A stretch of 64,000 nucleotides of DNA from assembly GCA_002189035.1 (NCBI GenBank), contig NEEC01000025.1:62001-126000 (forward strand). The letters are read 5' to 3'. Below the pieces are notes generated by a model, which did not search any database, was not told where the DNA came from, and saw nothing but the letters and a program-made list of their open reading frames with translations. This DNA is from Utricularia gibba. Taxonomy: Eukaryota > Streptophyta > Magnoliopsida > Lamiales > Lentibulariaceae. A program made the translations under genes and the position numbers. Shown here one piece after another: positions 1 to 11,508 of this stretch (position 1 is its first letter; each line of letters opens with the position of its first letter).

Positions 1-1314
1 TGGCTGCATCCCTTCATGAATATGCGACCCACCATTCGCAGAGGTAGACGGTAACTCATGGCTGTGAGCATCTGCAGTCATCTCCTGGACCGGTGGTGGG
101 TTCACGACGGTCATCGCAAACGTGCTGTCATCGGCAAGCCGAGCCTTCATCTCCCGGTGCTCCTGGCACAACGCGCACCAGTGCAAGCAGCAGTGTACCA
201 TACAAGGATCACATGGCGAGTTCTGCATGGTCATAGGCAAGGGGAGAATTGGAAACCTCCACAAAAGTTCTCTGTCATGAGGAAGGAGTTGATGCGAATT
301 CCTTAAGGCAGTACCTTGAGGTGATACTTCTTCTGCAGTGTCTGCCGAGCAAGGCCTGTGTAAATCCCACACATCCACCAACTGAAAAGGAGTCCTTCAA
401 GGATGAGGAATGTTGTCCTTGGTTCGATCACACCATGTACAGCAGCAGCAGTTGCAGCCAGTGCCAGTCCACCTTCAACAAAGATGGCATGACAGATACA
501 TGGACCAGTCCATGGAGTGTCCTCTTTCATCTGCTCAAAATTGCGTCCGAAGAGAACGCATGGGCAGAGCAACCCGGTCCTGCCTATTCCATGACAGCAA
601 GAGAGCAGCTGGTTACTGGATAGGAAGGCAACATGACATCATGCTGCCGATGCAGCATCATTTTAAGATAATGCATAAAATACAACTGAAATGCCTCTCA
701 GAGGTTGAAAAGCATGAACACTGGCTTTATGATGATGTCATTAAAGAACTTACAGCTCTCATTGTCCTGTGCACAATCGAAAATTCCAGATGTCCAAGGC
801 TCATCTGCTGGAGCTTGATAGCTCTCTGGTAAAGGCTGTCCACACTCACTGCATTTCCTAGTATGCAACTGCAAAGAATAATTGGATCTACTTTAAAATG
901 TAGTTGACATTCTCATTGAAAATCGAACGAGCCTTGATAAACATAATGAAAAGGAAACGTGAGGATCAACAAAAAAAACCAGGGGTGAGACTGAATACAT
1001 TGCAGAGTCAAAATGAAAGAGAACATATAAATTTTTGTTAGCAAATGGGACCATCATGACCGATCGATCACCAGATCAAGAGTCCCTAAGCAAGGTAGCA
1101 CTTTTATTACACATTTCCCTCCTCAGATTCAGTCCAAAGTAAACTTTACAATAAACAGGTAATCATGTACGAATGCCGAAGCGCTAAGGGAAATGAAACA
1201 AGACCTGAGGTACATCGATGGGCATATTAAGTTCGCCGGGTTTAATATCCTCCAATGGCGCCTGCTCCTTCGTCAATTTCACATAACTCGTCGGTGATTC
1301 ATCTCTTCTGCCAT
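1..1314 (-). CDS. PLAC8-family cell number regulator 6-like protein, partial and frameshifted
   Basis: Four exons are visible on the minus strand: 1314-1205, 868-754, 583-315 and 222-1, and the gene runs off the window's left edge. The protein has the plant CNR6 layout: an N-terminal [19 protein letters not shown] segment, then [11 protein letters not shown], the CPCVLFGRN motif, a hydrophobic stretch, and [20 protein letters not shown]8 proteins are small cysteine-rich membrane proteins linked to organ size or metal transport; the role here is inferred from family only. Two oddities. The only plausible ATG (1314-1312) is out of frame with the conserved segment: one C seems missing at 1296-1297, because ATG..CAC CCG ACG would restore it. 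The exon 2/3 junction reads C-R-T-G where I recall family members having C-W-T-G. The upstream open frame has no ATG. It may be a sequencing error or an early pseudogene. Confidence 0.85.
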
Positions 1315-2356
1315 TTTCACAGATCTGACCAGAATCCAGGGACCCAAATTCAAGATCCGCAAAAAGCAACTCGTAACACAAGTCAACGAAAATCAAATCA
1401 CCTGACACCCAGCACAAACGCAAAATGCTACTGAATATAGTTTGTATGCTAACAAAAAAATCACCCTAACTGCCAAAGAAACGACTAACCAATCCTCGGA
1501 GAAAACAACCCAAGTCGCCTTGGTACCCAGATGAAGTGAACTTAGACTTCCGGTCTACGGGTTTTACCGTTTTTCAGTCCCCTCTCCACTGTCAACGCGG
1601 CGTGCAGTTGAGTGTTATTAAAACATACGGCCCATCAACAAGGCTCACAGTTCATTGAGCTACTTCGTCATGGCCCAATATCACCCCAAGAGCCCATTAT
1701 CAGGCCCAATATCGCATCTAAATAAATTTCATTCCTAGATCAGTATTAGTTTGCTTTAGTGTTACATTTCAATAACTAATCATTCATAAATTCATAATCT
1801 AATGTACAAATACGATGATACCGATCGAATGGTTTGAACGCTATGCTTCATCTACTTTAGATCATATTAATCCCAAAATAACCATAAGTTTTGTTTGAAA
1901 CATATTCTATTTTTATACAAATATATAAGTTTTGTAATAAAATATGATTGATTTTAACTTCAAAAATTTAGACGTATTTTTCTTATTTTTTTTTAAAATA
2001 CAGAATATTAACTTATGATTTCAGGTTTATCATAAATATGTTATAAAAAATAATTTTCAAAAAGTTATATAAAAAGGAGGATTAGTTGTGGCTAATTTTA
2101 ATAATCACTTTATGACAATAAGTATTTTGGTAGTGAAGGTGTGGTACGCCATAAACGGAAACAAAGGTGGATATTTTGTTGTCGTACAGCTAAAGGTGGT
2201 ATGGAATTAAATTGTGGCAAATGGGGGATAAAAAGTGGTAAATGTGATATTTAGTAATTCCATTGAATAACAGTCGACGAGAACCGGTACGGTGGTTGGG
2301 TTAGATATTTAGATTATGGACGGCATTCACTTTTAATGCGTGAAAGAAAGGAGAAG
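1315..2356. other. Intergenic region with promoter-like 5' part
   Basis: No gene is supported. Between about 1629 and 1715 there are four GGCCCA/AGCCCA (reverse of TGGGCY, Site II) copies, placed as expected for the promoter of the minus-strand CNR6-like gene. The rest (about 1730-2300) is very AT-rich with no recognisable repeat or RNA gene. Confidence 0.5.
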
Positions 2357-2800
2357 TTACCGCCGGAAAGCAGCGGCGGAGGCGACCCAGGCGGCGTCGC
2401 GGGGCACGATTTGCCCCTGCGCCGCCACGATCGCCTTGTAGATCTCAACAATCGTCCGCTCATCGTACTCCTTAACCGGCCGAGATCCGAACCCTGCCAG
2501 TCCGTCGGCGCGGTAACCGGCCCCGATCGCCGGCGAATTCGCGAGCCTCACCATCGCATTGACATAAGCGTCCCGCAGTCCGATGAGAAACTTCTTCGGA
2601 GAGAAGCGGAACCTGAGTCTCAGCCGAGGCGAGAGCTTAAACTTCCAGAAACGACGTCGTCTCCGAGACGGCTCCGTCGAAGGCAATTCCAAAATCCGAC
2701 ACGCCTTGCTCCGGCCCGCGGCTGTACGGAGACGAATGTAGCCTCTTCTCCGCCAGTAGCTTCGGAATCCCCTGAATGCCGTTGCAGAAATCCCTTCCAT
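2357..2800 (-). CDS. Small plant-specific basic protein, UCP031279-like
   Basis: A single-exon gene of 147 residues with ATG at 2800 and stop TAA at 2357. The N-terminal half is strongly basic (RRRRRFWKFKLSPRLRLRF, about residues 47-66). It is followed by SPKKFLIGLRDAYVNAMVRLANS and then RPVKEYDERTIVEIYKAI near residues 108-125. I recognise this as the plant family annotated as uncharacterised conserved protein UCP031279, in which the PKKFL-LRDAYVNMM-LANS and KEYDE-IVEIYK blocks are conserved. No biochemical function is known to me. There is no obvious signal peptide. A plus-strand frame over the same bases is a shadow: it lacks family similarity. Confidence 0.75.
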   Translation of the reverse strand: MEGISATAFRGFRSYWRRRGYIRLRTAAGRSKACRILELPSTEPSRRRRRFWKFKLSPRLRLRFRFSPKKFLIGLRDAYVNAMVRLANSPAIGAGYRADGLAGFGSRPVKEYDERTIVEIYKAIVAAQGQIVPRDAAWVASAAAFRR

Positions 2801-3757
2801 AACCGTCCGCGTTCCAATTTTTTCGAGAAAACTCCTGCAAAATTAGACGAAGCGAGACGATCTCCTGTTTCAGGTAGAAAAATGGAGCGGTAGGGAGTAG
2901 ATTAGCCGATGTTTGGAGGAGACGGAGGCGCAGAGGTGGAGGCATTTATGCTGCCTGTCGCTGTAAACCGTATATTAGGTTAGGAGTGGCGGACACTAAA
3001 TGCTGGGTGCGCCATTCGTCCGGCAATTAAGCATTTCTTATTTTTTTATTTATTATTCTATTTCTAAAATCAATTAAATTAATATTTTCAATTAAAAAAT
3101 ATCCAACATTAAATTCTAAACTTAGTATAAGTTTATGAGCAAAATGCACCCAATGTTATTACATTATATCTCATCTAATCCTTACTATGGGGCGAATTCG
3201 ATCCAACTTTTCGAAATGGAATTGGAATTGATCACCACAATGTGGTTCGAAATGGAACCTAAATCTAGAATTATAAGATCTGATCGTGAATTATCGATCT
3301 ATTATCAAAATGTAATAGAAAAAACAAAAATTATAAAAAATTGTATGAAATAAGCACTAAATAGGGTTGGTAGCTAGTGCTGCCCAAGGCAGAAATGCAT
3401 CCATCCACCTAATTGGGGAGGTTCAATCACATACTAAATGCAGACCAAATACGCGAATTGTGTAGAATTTAGGGGCTAAACAATCAAAGAATAGGAGTTA
3501 ATGGAACTTTGGGGTCAGATTGGAGATTATTTTTACATAGAATAGTGAAGAGCGAAGACGATCAGCCAATGCCTATACTTTAACTACTTGGTTACCTTGT
3601 AAAAGAAGAGCAACGCTACAATAAGTTTGGATATTTGCGATTTTGTCCCCTTTTTTTACCGATTTTTCGGTTTCCGCCCCAATTTTCCCCACGTCAAAAC
3701 CCCTAATTCCTAGAAATTCAAGTACAACCTCTACAGCACGATGTACTACACTGCAAG
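2801..3757. other. Intergenic region, nothing recognised
   Basis: AT-rich spacer. A 72-codon plus-strand frame at 3135-3353 has no family similarity and looks like chance. No repeats or RNA genes were seen. The start of this stretch would hold the promoter of the UCP031279-like gene, and its end the 3'UTR of the GATA gene. Confidence 0.4.
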
Positions 3758-4317
3758 CTAACCACACACGGCAGCCCTGCAGCAACTAAGCGACATCAAA
3801 AGCAGCGCCGCCCGCTCCTCCTCCCTCAGCTTCCCCAACAACTTACCGTATCTCTGCAAAACGACGTCGCTTCCAAAACCACTGAACCGCATTTTCAAAA
3901 TCTCGCTCACCTCCTCGCTGCGGTTCGAGGTAGGTCGCTTCTTTTTCCGGCTGCCTCTCGCTGTCTCTAGACCGAGAAGCTGCCGCCGCTTCTTGTTGTA
4001 CTTGATCCCGCAGGCATTGCACAATGACTATCGAAAAATAAGAGAACAAAAAATCTTCACGATTTTGTTTTCAAAATAGGCTCCTCTTAGTCCACTCAAT
4101 CGTACCTTAGGTCCGGCAGGCCCGCCGCGCCAGAGAGGAGTTCGCGTTGTGTGGCAATCGCTGCAGCTTTTCAAAATGTGCTTAGCCTTGCCATCGGTCT
4201 CCGCTTTCTGTAAAAGAAACTGCATAAAATCAGGCGACTACGCTCGAAAGAACATCAGGTGCCTCTATTCCTCACCATTTCGTCTTTCCGATCCAAATCA
4301 TCGGCCTCCGATTCCAT
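3758..4317 (-). CDS. B-class GATA zinc-finger transcription factor with LLM-like C-terminus
   Basis: Three exons (4317-4276, 4207-4106, 4027-3758) give a 137-residue protein starting MESEADDLDRKDEM. The GATA finger spans exons 2 and 3: C-S-D-C-H-T-T-R-T-P-L-W-R-G-G-P-A-G-P-K, then LCNACGIKYNKKRR, i.e. CX2C-X18-CX2C of class IV plant fingers, with the intron at the usual place inside the finger. The tail (ALLLMSLSC) resembles the leucine-leucine-methionine domain of LLM B-GATAs, which act in greening, stomatal and hormone-controlled development. The size matches the short GATA15/16/17 group. The start was chosen because the first exon ends at a strong GTGAGG donor and joins in phase. A TATA-like box lies about 140 bases upstream. 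Confidence 0.88.
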
Positions 4318-4455
4318 ACCGCAAAGCAGACCCAACGCAGTCAACTACGACGGAAGGGACGAGAATGTGACGACTGAAGAGAGCCGGGAGGGAGAAGCCG
4401 ATATTTCAGGCCAAGTGAAAAAGGATCAGCCGCCAGTGCGTGTAGTGTGTGTTCC

Positions 4456-4468
4456 CTTTTTATATATA
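4456..4468 (-). promoter_or_regulatory. Putative TATA box of the GATA gene
   Basis: Read on the minus strand the bases are TATATATAAAAAG, about 140 bases upstream of the GATA ATG. That spacing would leave a 5'UTR of roughly 110 bases. Inference from motif and position only. Confidence 0.45.
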
Positions 4469-5280
4469 CGGCTGTCTGTTAATTGTGGAGGGCGGGCCGC
4501 ATCACGGAACCCTAGCTGACTCTAGATTCCCATGGTATTGACGATTATACCCCTCCTGATTTTCAAATTTCAAGTTGTCCCCTTGCCCTCTCCCTCATCC
4601 CTTGAAAAAACAAATACCATTTCCCTATTTTCAAAACATTTCTCATGATACTATACACCAGGCTGCAAGGTATTCACAATGCTGATGACACACATTCCCT
4701 ATAACACATTCAACTTGAGAGTTCTGAAGGGGAAAACTCCCTGCAAGACTAATGGCATTGTTCAACTAAAATCCTTCCCAAATCCCATGTTACTGCAAAT
4801 CTAGTTGTGTTGATTGAGTAGGAAACTGCAGGCAGGCGCAACAGGAGATGTTTTTGTGGTATCATGTACCTGGATAACTACCTCTGTAGTCCTGGTTGCC
4901 ATCTCTGGAGCTCCATTGAGTGCAGCCTCTGAGGTCGTCTTCCTGGAGCAGGGGAAGCTAGAAATGCAGAAGAGACTGCTTCACAAACAGCAGCTTGTTT
5001 ATTTCACTCGGCAAGCTTTGAGGGTGAAACATGAATTGTTTTACAGGCAGCCCCCTTGACCAGCCACAGCACAAACTCTACACAATTTAGGAACAAGGGC
5101 GTCTTTACAGGAGGGAGAGGCCGAGAGACGGCCATACTCTGGCCTCCAAGCAAAAAAGGGCATACAACATGAGTCTGCAGACTCAAAACAACCGTCAGGA
5201 CTAGACATTTGCTTTTATTTACTCGATGGACCGACATGGAAAACGGTATCTGTGTTGCCAACCTCCAAGACCCCGACAAG

Positions 5281-5304
5281 ACAGACAGACAGACAGACAG
5301 ACAG
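5281..5304. repeat. (ACAG)6 microsatellite
   Basis: Six perfect ACAG units, probably within the importin-alpha 3'UTR. Useful only as a length-variable marker. Confidence 0.9.
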
Positions 5305-5778
5305 AAGGAGGGGAGAAGGAAACGGGGGCTCATTTTCAAGCATTCGACTGAGGATACCGTAACCATAGCAGATGCTAATGAAAGAAACTTTTCCTTGCCT
5401 TGCCTTCATCTGTATCTGGCATATGGTTACTTGACGTAAGACTCACGACCCGACACGCGAACACGAGCCAACTAAAGTTCAGTCATCCGCAACAACCATG
5501 CACCTGTACATTGCGAATATCACCATAAGATTAACAAAAAGGGGGCCAAAAAAATCTTGGGAAACATCATATCTGGTGCGGGGACAGAAAGGCAATGCAA
5601 AAATTGGCTCCATTTTCCCATAACATAAAAGATGCTGCATTGTTTCCGAGGTGGCCATGTTTTTTTTCGTTACAGCATAATTTAATCTCAAATATAATAT
5701 GGCCCGCACACAAAAGGACATTGGAGAAAAACTACTCGATGAGACCCCACCTAAGAAAACTAAGTAGAGAAGATTACC

Positions 5779-8300
5779 TCACGAAAATTTGAAGCCTCCC
5801 GATGGAAGAGTGTTTTCAGCACTCCCAAAGTGGAAACCAGATTGTTGAGCATCACCAGAAACCAGTTGCTCATCTTCTGCTTCCAACCAATACGTTTCAA
5901 GAATCTTCACTGCCTTCTCGTAAATTTCATTGTTGTCGTGATTCTGAAGGTTCTCAATTTTCTCTAGACCTTCTGCCTCGTCGATCAACTGAGCAAAAAC
6001 GTTCACATCTCCAGTGTTACCTTGGTTTTTTTCGGCCTCCCCAACCTTGAGGATATTTTCTAGGCCCTCCAAGCAAACTGTCACAATTCTTGGGTCGGGG
6101 CAAATTAGAAGGTCACAGAGTGGCTTGATACACCCCTTGCTGACCAAAAACCTACGAAAGCAGTGGGTTAATATTTGGGGGATGTAGATGAATTTCAGCG
6201 ATGAAAAACACGGTAATAAACAAATTATACTTGATTTGATCATGTGTTCCTCCAGAAGTGGCATTGGAAATGGCCCAGGCAGCCTCTTTCTTTATCTCGA
6301 ATTCAGCATTTTGAAGCAGGTGGACAAGGGGAGATATGATACCTGATTCAATCACAGCCTGCACAATCAAGCCGACTTTCACATACCAGAACATTAAAAA
6401 AATAACAGTGCAAAAATACCCATTAATAAAACCCAAAAATCACGAGACCTCTAAGCAAGATTACCTGGATCTGACCCCTATTTCCAGCGGTAATATTTGA
6501 TATAGTCCAGCAAGCTTCTTTTTTTATGCTTTTCTTGTAATTTTGCGTCAACAAGTTAAGCAAGCATGGAAGAGCCCGGTTATCAATAATCACCTGTGAA
6601 AATTTTTAAAATTATAGCGAGTTTGTGATTCAACCATGAAAGAGAGTGCTGGTTCGTACCAATGAATAATAATATGATATCAGAGAAAAAGAAAGGAATT
6701 GTTGAGAAATAAATCAAACATCAAAGGTCAAAATTTATGGCTTAGACTAAATATTATTAGGGAGTACATCTATACCTGAGTCTGGAAGTCATCACCAGTT
6801 ACAATATTGCCAACAGTACGCAGTGCAGGAATCAAAACAGATGGTGAAGGGTGCCTGAGATAATGCAGTAAGTAATTAAGATTTCATGCAATAAATATAC
6901 AACTAATATCAAAGTCATTACTTACAGAAGAAGCTCAACCAGACGAAGGCATACACCAGCCTCAATCACAGCTTGTATTTTATCATTGACACCATCCGAT
7001 AAATAGGAAAGCGCCCAACATGCATCTGTCAGGACTTCTTCATCACTCGTATGTAATAGACGAGCAAGAGTTGGTAGCGCCGCTCTAACCTGATCATTTA
7101 ATACTCGGAGAAATTATTATGATTGCTAAACTAGCAGTAAACAGAAAAACACATATGGAAGACAGGTTTAACATCAAACCTGATCAAACTGGGGTTGTGG
7201 CTTTCCACGACAGAAGTTAGACAACGTCCATGTTGCATTTCTCAGCATGGAAAGCTTGGCTTGATCACTGAATTGAGCCAGTAAAGGAATCAACGCCCCA
7301 CATCCAAGAACAAGGTCACGGCATTTTGGTGAGTCACCAGCAACGTTTCCTAAAGCCCAGACAGCCTAAATGGTCCATTAGTCAAAATCGGACAATAAAA
7401 AGGACAGAAAAAGGAAAAAGAGTTACTGCATAGGTATAAGCCAACAATAAATCCATATGCCAGTTGGTTTGAATGCATAATGAAGTATGCACCTGCTCGC
7501 GTACATCATCACTTGGAGATGTAAGAAGCCCTACAAAAATTGGAACAGCACCATGATCGATCACAACCTTGGTGTTGTCAGAGGTTCCAGAAGCAATGTT
7601 CGTGAGAGCCCAAGCAGCCTCAAACTAAAATACCAAAGTAACCGTACAAGTCAAAACAAAGGAAGTTCTAAATTGATATAAACAGACGAGATATACGAAG
7701 GACTACTTGAAGCTGGGGATAATCGTCTCTGGATAGAAACTCAACAAACCGTGGCACCACGCCGGACTGTATTACTTCCTCGATTGGGGGGTTACGCTCT
7801 GTAAAGCATAAAAGCAAGACACATAAGAATCCCACAACAAAAACGAAAAGTTAAAGAAAAGCCAGCATCCTACCTATCGAGAGAAGTTTGCGGAATTGTG
7901 TTGTCGCCTCAAGCAGCAGTCCAGGATCATTTGACCACACGCCAGCCACCATAGCTGCGAGGCTTTCTAACTGAAGAGCAAGAAAAGCAAGCTCAGAATG
8001 CAAAGAATTAAGAAATCAGGCAAACTGTCCACACCGATCAGATCCAAACGATCTGTATCAAGTTAAACCATATCCCTAGAACCCAATTACCTTCTTATCC
8101 AGCAGCGGAGCGGTGACTGCAGTCGGAAACTGCTGAACCTGGAAGCCCTCGCGACGTTTCTTCAGCAAATTCTCCTCCCTTTTACTCTTCCTGATCTCAA
8201 CCATATTGTCCTCCCTCCGCCGCCGCCCCTCATCCGCGTCCACCGCCACCTTGTACCGGCTCCGCCGGACCTCCGTCTTCGCGCTAGGTCTCAACGACAT
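5779..8300 (-). CDS. IMPA: Importin subunit alpha (nuclear import receptor)
   Basis: Ten exons close in frame to 529 residues: 8300-8091, 7970-7874, 7798-7707, 7624-7493, 7365-7180, 7089-6926, 6854-6776, 6593-6465, 6358-6231, 6151-5779. Residues 1-70 form the importin-beta-binding domain ([17 protein letters not shown]..., [18 protein letters not shown]). The middle is a run of armadillo repeats with the hallmark cargo-groove W..N pattern ([72 protein letters not shown]). The C-terminus [18 protein letters not shown] is typical of plant isoforms. The family binds classical nuclear localisation signals in the cytosol and carries cargo with importin-beta through the nuclear pore. It is divergent from the aminotransferase gene, with 429 bases between start codons. 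Confidence 0.97.
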
Positions 8301-8616
8301 GGTATCAGAAACCGCGATAATTAATAATACAATCAAATCACGGGACGCAACAATTGCTCGCCCACTGCTCCGATTGAACTGGATATCGGAAATTCAACTC
8401 CGGTAAACCGGATGGATTCCGGGAGTAAATGCAACGCACAGGATGAAAAGGGGCGACGTTCATGGAAATCTCCAGCAATTAATACGGATTTCTCTGTCAC
8501 CACCGTCCGTGTCCCAATCCACGCTCCATTTCTCCACCTTATTTACGATTTTGCCACTAGTTTTTAATCATTCAATTTGCCACCTGTATTTTTTTTAAAA
8601 AAATTGATTTCGAGTC

Positions 8617-8687
8617 GGCCCATTGGGCGTCTGAAAAGTGTTTCGGTCAGGCCCATTATAATTTTTGGGCTTTTGCTACGGAGCCCA
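8617..8687. promoter_or_regulatory. Cluster of four Site II (TGGGCY) elements in a bidirectional promoter
   Basis: GGCCCA at 8617-8622 and 8650-8655, TGGGCT at 8666-8671, and AGCCCA at 8682-8687, all in the 429-base spacer between importin-alpha (-) and the aminotransferase (+). In plants TGGGCY elements are bound by TCP-type factors and are common before housekeeping and growth-linked genes. The motifs are visible; their function here is inferred. Confidence 0.5.
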
Positions 8688-8729
8688 TGCATGATAAGAA
8701 CGACCGTGGAGGACTGAGGGCAAGATAAG

Positions 8730-10536
8730 ATGAAAATGGAGCGGAAACTCTCTCGTGTGGGGAGAAGGATTCCGGCCTCACCAATCCAACGGTTATCCCG
8801 TCTGGCGCAGAAATGCAACGCCGTGGATCTCTCCGAAGGGTTTCCAGATTTTCCGGCTCCCGAAGAATTCAAACAAGCCGCCGTTGCCGCTATCAACTCC
8901 GACTTCAATCAGTACAGGTTTTGCTTTCCTTTTTTCGTTTTTCATTTCATTTTCATGCTGTCCACTTCAACAAGTTCTCTTCTTGCAAGTCTCAGACACG
9001 TACAAGGCGTTTGTGATCTTGTGGCGGCGAGGATGCTGCCAGTGGAAGTTGACCCTTCAACGGATGTGGTCATCTGCTGTGGCCAATCGGGGGCCTTTAC
9101 CGCCGCCATGTTTGCAGGTATGAATGAAGCAGTAACCAACGTGCGCAATTTGTGTTTGAAAATATGAGTTTAACGGTATTTTGCAATGCTTTTGTGTTCA
9201 GTGATCGATCCTGGGGACGAGGTAATCCTGTTTGATCCATCCTATGAGACATACGAGACTTGCATCAGGCTTGCTGGAGGAGTCCCAGTAAGAGATGTCT
9301 AATGTAATTTCTATAGAGTAACAGTTTGAAATGTAATGGAACTGCTAAATTGTCTGAACAATAACTCTTATCAAATCATCCAATCTCCAGGTATATGTGG
9401 ATCTGGAACCTCCTCACTGGACGCTGAATCGAGATCAGTTGGAAAAGTCATTCACCGAAAAGACCAAGGCCTTGGTCTTGAACAGGTAGAGGGAGCAAGA
9501 ATCTTTAGTTGGGGACGAAGCACTGGCCTGATGCTCATTTATGTGACTGTATCAGTCCTCACAACCCAACTGGGAAAGTTTTCACCAAGGATGAGCTTGA
9601 GATCATCGCCGGAGCTTGCAGAAGTCGAGATGTGTTTGCTGTTACAGATGAAGTATGTCTTTCCTAGTTGAGATTGCTGTCTTTTCGAACTAACTTTCCC
9701 TTCTGCTGGTTCTGTCACAGGTGTACGGGCATTTAACTTACGATGGTGTGCCACATATATCTATTGCTTCACTTCCTGAAATGCAAAGGCAGACCATAAT
9801 CACATCTTCGTTGTCAAAAACTTTCAGTCTGACCGGTAAATAATTATGCAGAATCTCTTACGTTTATCGTACTGTTATGATCAAGTTGGGGTGTTCACAA
9901 ATGCAGGGTGGAGAGTTGGATGGGCGGTTGCACCTCGAAGCATCGCCTCTGTGATACGAAACATCCACGTAAAACTCAATGATTCTGCTCCAGCACCTTT
10001 TCAGGAAGCTGCCTTGGTAGCTCTAGCAAGCCCACCTGCATACTTCGATGCATTGCAAAGAGTAAGAGCTGGATTTAGATGCTCATCAGGTCGCTACCTG
10101 CTAGATTGATTATTCTTTCCCCAGGAGTACACATCAAGAAGGGACTCCCTTTTCAAAACTCTCACCGACATTGGGTTCAGCATAGAGTTCAAGCCTCAGG
10201 GTTCAACTTTTATATTTGCACAGCTCCCTGCAAGGTGCCCTCTATCAGACGTGAGATCCCTTTACAACTCACCAGCCTTGACATCCTGTTTGAATTATCC
10301 ACTCATGAATATCATTGTAACTGCAGGTCGAATTCATTGAGGAACTGATTAAGCAAGCAAGGGTGGTAGCAGTACCTGGATGTGGCTTCTTCCATCGTGA
10401 AAATGCTTCTTCAGATCATTTTTCCAGGAGGTATATAAGATTTGCGTTCTGCAAGAAGGATGAAACTCTGGCTGCTGCGGCAGTGAAACTGATGAAGCTA
10501 GTTGACAATGAAACTGGACATTTCAAGCTATTTTGA
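8730..10536 (+). CDS. Class I/II PLP-dependent aminotransferase, kynurenine/glutamine aminotransferase-like
   Basis: Nine exons (8730-8917, 8996-9117, 9202-9287, 9391-9485, 9556-9652, 9721-9835, 9907-10061, 10125-10250, 10327-10536) close in frame to 397 residues. An alternative ATG two codons later is equally possible. Fold-type I marks are clear: NAVDLSEGFPDFPAPEEF near residues 28-45, SPHNPTGK (cofactor and substrate contact), VTDEVYGHLTYDG, and SLSKTFSLTGWRVGW with the PLP-binding lysine at about residue 229. Near the end, YIRFAFCKKDETLAAA holds the substrate-carboxylate arginine. The layout matches KAT/CCBL enzymes and bacterial methionine aminotransferase YbdL, which transfer amino groups between aromatic, sulfur or glutamine donors and 2-oxo acids. 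The exact substrate cannot be told from sequence. No clear plastid transit peptide precedes the domain. Confidence 0.92.
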
Positions 10537-11508
10537 CGAGTATAAGAGGTTTCTGGTGAGCATTCGTTTTCCATCAGCATGGATTCACTTTCCAAGAATA
10601 CTATATTAAATCAAGCATCTATGTAGAGTCAATATTTTCTATTCATCAACATTGTGAAGTATTCAATGATATTCAAGAAAGTCCTATAGAAACTGTTCTA
10701 ATATCAGCTCAATTCGAGAGATAAACGTGCAAACAGTTTCTGCTTGTAGAGCTTCGGCCACCTTCATTGCCAGAACCGGGTGCCACACTCCAAGTACTCT
10801 ACTTGAGATTCCATACAGTCTTGAAGCATGATTCTGACGCAGTAAAGAGTACATGAATCAGATCAAAGAGAGGCAAAGTCAAAACAACAGACGATGAGTG
10901 ACTGACCTTGCATTTTGATGGTAACATGCAACTTGATCAGTGATTTGCAGGAATTTTAAGCATCATCAACCAACATTGTTTTAATATCATAAATAAGTTC
11001 ATCTGACAATAATGTGACAAACTCCCATTTAAACAGGGAATCAGCAACTACTACACTCTATGCGGGTAGCATCTACCGAAATCCTATCTTAGCAAAACGC
11101 ATACATCATAAACACAAGCACGTTATCGGCATGAAGACAGCATCAAGTCCTTCGGTCTCACAATAAACATCAATGATATCGAGCACTCAACACGAAAAAT
11201 TAGTTTCACTCTTTATAGTAGTGAACAATTCACGATATCAGGCATAAGATGATATATATCCCATAAAATGACATGTTTTCCTGCAAGAAGAGTATGGGCG
11301 GTTATATAATGCAGCAAAAGAGGAAAAAAAAAATCTCCAAAGAAAACAAGTGAATCTAGACCTTCATAACTAAGTACCGCATACATTCCTACAAGGATCC
11401 ATTTTGATGCTTGCTGAAATATTTATGCAATCGTCCAAGTGCTGCCAAAATAAAACCTACAAAGGGATTCAGGAAAAATTTCTTGTATAAATAGTTTTTC
11501 CATTGTAA
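10537..11508. other. Convergent 3' flanks of aminotransferase and CTP synthase
   Basis: No coding exon is supported. The region holds the 3'UTRs of the two converging genes. I saw no repeats or RNA genes. Confidence 0.4.

Larger units (their letters stand above)
4318..5778. other. Intergenic region and importin-alpha 3'UTR
   Basis: Contains the GATA promoter at its left end and, at its right end, probably several hundred bases of importin-alpha 3'UTR on the minus strand. Open frames at 4814-5059 and 5004-5366 show no family similarity and I do not call them. A tetranucleotide repeat sits at 5281-5304. Confidence 0.4.

Noticed and set aside
2336-2893. 185-codon plus-strand frame
   Set aside because: Longer than the real gene but antisense to the conserved UCP031279-like protein; Arg/Pro-rich shadow composition.
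3135-3353. 72-codon plus-strand frame
   Set aside because: No recognisable domain, AT-rich composition, isolated; looks like chance.
4814-5366. Small frames on both strands between the GATA and importin genes, including an exon-like minus-strand stretch near 4800-4950
   Set aside because: A possible acceptor was seen but no matching family, start or donor; more likely 3'UTR and spacer.
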